Assembly (NCBI GenBank): GCA_945870575.1
Contig: CAMBSK010000011.1
Span: forward strand, 1-64,000
From: Bordetella parapertussis
GTDB lineage: Bacteria > Pseudomonadota > Gammaproteobacteria > Burkholderiales > Burkholderiaceae_C
Reading direction: 5' to 3'
DNA: 64,000 nt
Numbering within the stretch: the first letter of the stretch is position 1; each line of letters opens with the position of its first letter. Shown here piece after piece: positions 63,698-64,000 of this stretch. The notes under the pieces were generated by a model, which did not search any database, had not been told where the DNA came from, and saw only the letters and a program-made list of their open reading frames with translations. The position numbers and the translations under genes are program-made.

Positions 63698-63981
63698 AAA
63701 GCCTGAAAGACGTGAAAGCCGAACTGCTGGCCAAGCCCGCCGTTCGCCAAGCCTATGACGCACAAGCGCCCGAGTTTGAGCTGGCCCGTGAAATGATTGC
63801 CGCACGCACGCAAGCAGGCTTGACGCAAGGCGAAGTGGCCGCGCGCATGGGCACGACCCAAAGCGTGGTGGCACGCATCGAAAGTGGCAGAGGCACGCCG
63901 TCCATGCGGACAGTGCAACGTTTTGCCAGTGCGCTGGGAGCGCGTGCCGTGGTGCGCATGGAGCCTTTGACGGCTGAATGA
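63694..63981 (+). CDS. XRE-family antitoxin (copy 3, orphan)
   Basis: A 95-residue protein from GTG 63694, differing from copy 2 at only a handful of residues (for example AKPAV for ANPAV, EMIAAR for ELIAAR, LTAE at the end). The helix-turn-helix is intact. Its toxin is reduced to a nine-codon tail, so it is an orphan antitoxin, which could cross-neutralise the toxin of the copy-2 locus. The upstream boundary is the ~40-bp element. Confidence 0.88.
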   Translation: MKSLKDVKAELLAKPAVRQAYDAQAPEFELAREMIAARTQAGLTQGEVAARMGTTQSVVARIESGRGTPSMRTVQRFASALGARAVVRMEPLTAE

Positions 63982-64000
63982 TTTGCTGCTGCAAAGTAGG

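Noticed and set aside
57626..63981. Chromosomal integron cassette array
   Set aside because: Many TA genes in a row suggested an integron, but gene directions are mixed and I found no attC-like GTTRRRY/RYYYAAC pairs or an integrase in the window.

Overview
This window looks like a chromosomal segment of a betaproteobacterium, most likely order Burkholderiales. The base composition is moderately GC-rich, coding density is high, and many neighbouring genes share ATGA or 4-bp stop/start overlaps. The gene families (PaaABCDE/PaaX, IorAB-type molybdenum hydroxylase, a lanthanide-type PQQ alcohol dehydrogenase, LivFGHMK-type amide transporter) fit a metabolically versatile, aerobic Gram-negative. 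I cannot name a genus from the sequence alone.

Region 1 (1-9386, minus strand) is a cobalamin operon. A cobalamin riboswitch precedes the outer-membrane receptor gene btuB, followed by cobU/cobP, cobB, cobO, a 2Fe-2S ferredoxin-like gene, cobD, cobC, cobQ and cobT (cut by the window edge). cobQ carries an in-frame TAA at a position where the family has a conserved Gln. Region 2 (9535-21326) starts with a small membrane-protein gene; the rest is on the minus strand and looks like an amide-use operon. It encodes a solute-binding protein, two LivH/LivM permeases and a LivG ATPase. Next come a LivF-type ATPase translationally fused to a complete amidase, an acyl-CoA synthetase and a second amidase; a flotillin-like gene lies upstream. 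Region 3 (21684-24996) holds small housekeeping-like genes (CMD-family protein, 3-hydroxyisobutyrate-type dehydrogenase, YkvA protein, GDT1 cation exporter, HExxH protein). Region 4 (25091-29929) is the phenylacetyl-CoA epoxidase operon paaABCDE with divergent paaX and a palindromic operator between them.

Region 5 (30004-41703) contains an RND pump and its adaptor, a three-gene cluster (cysteine-cluster protein, GNAT-like transferase, SET-domain protein), two overlapping PAP2 phosphatase genes, TerC, a pentapeptide-repeat protein, a PF10118-type hydrolase and an HSL-type esterase. Region 6 (41716-49778) is a sulfur/molybdenum block: iorAB, then soxXYZA-like genes without soxB or soxCD, then aroE, and a cysteine-dioxygenase-type domain fused to four rhodanese domains. 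Region 7 (49765-57613) has a glycosyltransferase, cytochrome b561, and a four-gene envelope cluster of unknown role (ExbB/MotA-like protein, DUF2135/YfaP-like membrane-anchored protein, membrane protein, lipoprotein). It ends with a lanthanide-type PQQ alcohol dehydrogenase and a fused XoxJ-like binding protein-cytochrome c.

Region 8 (57626-64000) is an accessory island packed with toxin-antitoxin genes, intact and broken: Phd/PIN, VapBC, HigBA pieces, a BRO-type antirepressor, an orphan BrnA, a Gp49-type toxin/XRE pair and further partial copies. One XRE antitoxin is present three times (one truncated), and two diverged copies of a ~40-bp element lie next to two of those copies, suggesting repeated rearrangement. 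The best candidates for something undescribed are the ExbB/DUF2135/lipoprotein cluster, the soxB-less sox/iorAB block with the dioxygenase-rhodanese fusion, the ABC-ATPase-amidase fusion, and the YkgJ/GNAT-like/SET cluster. No tRNA, rRNA, CRISPR array or intact transposase was seen.
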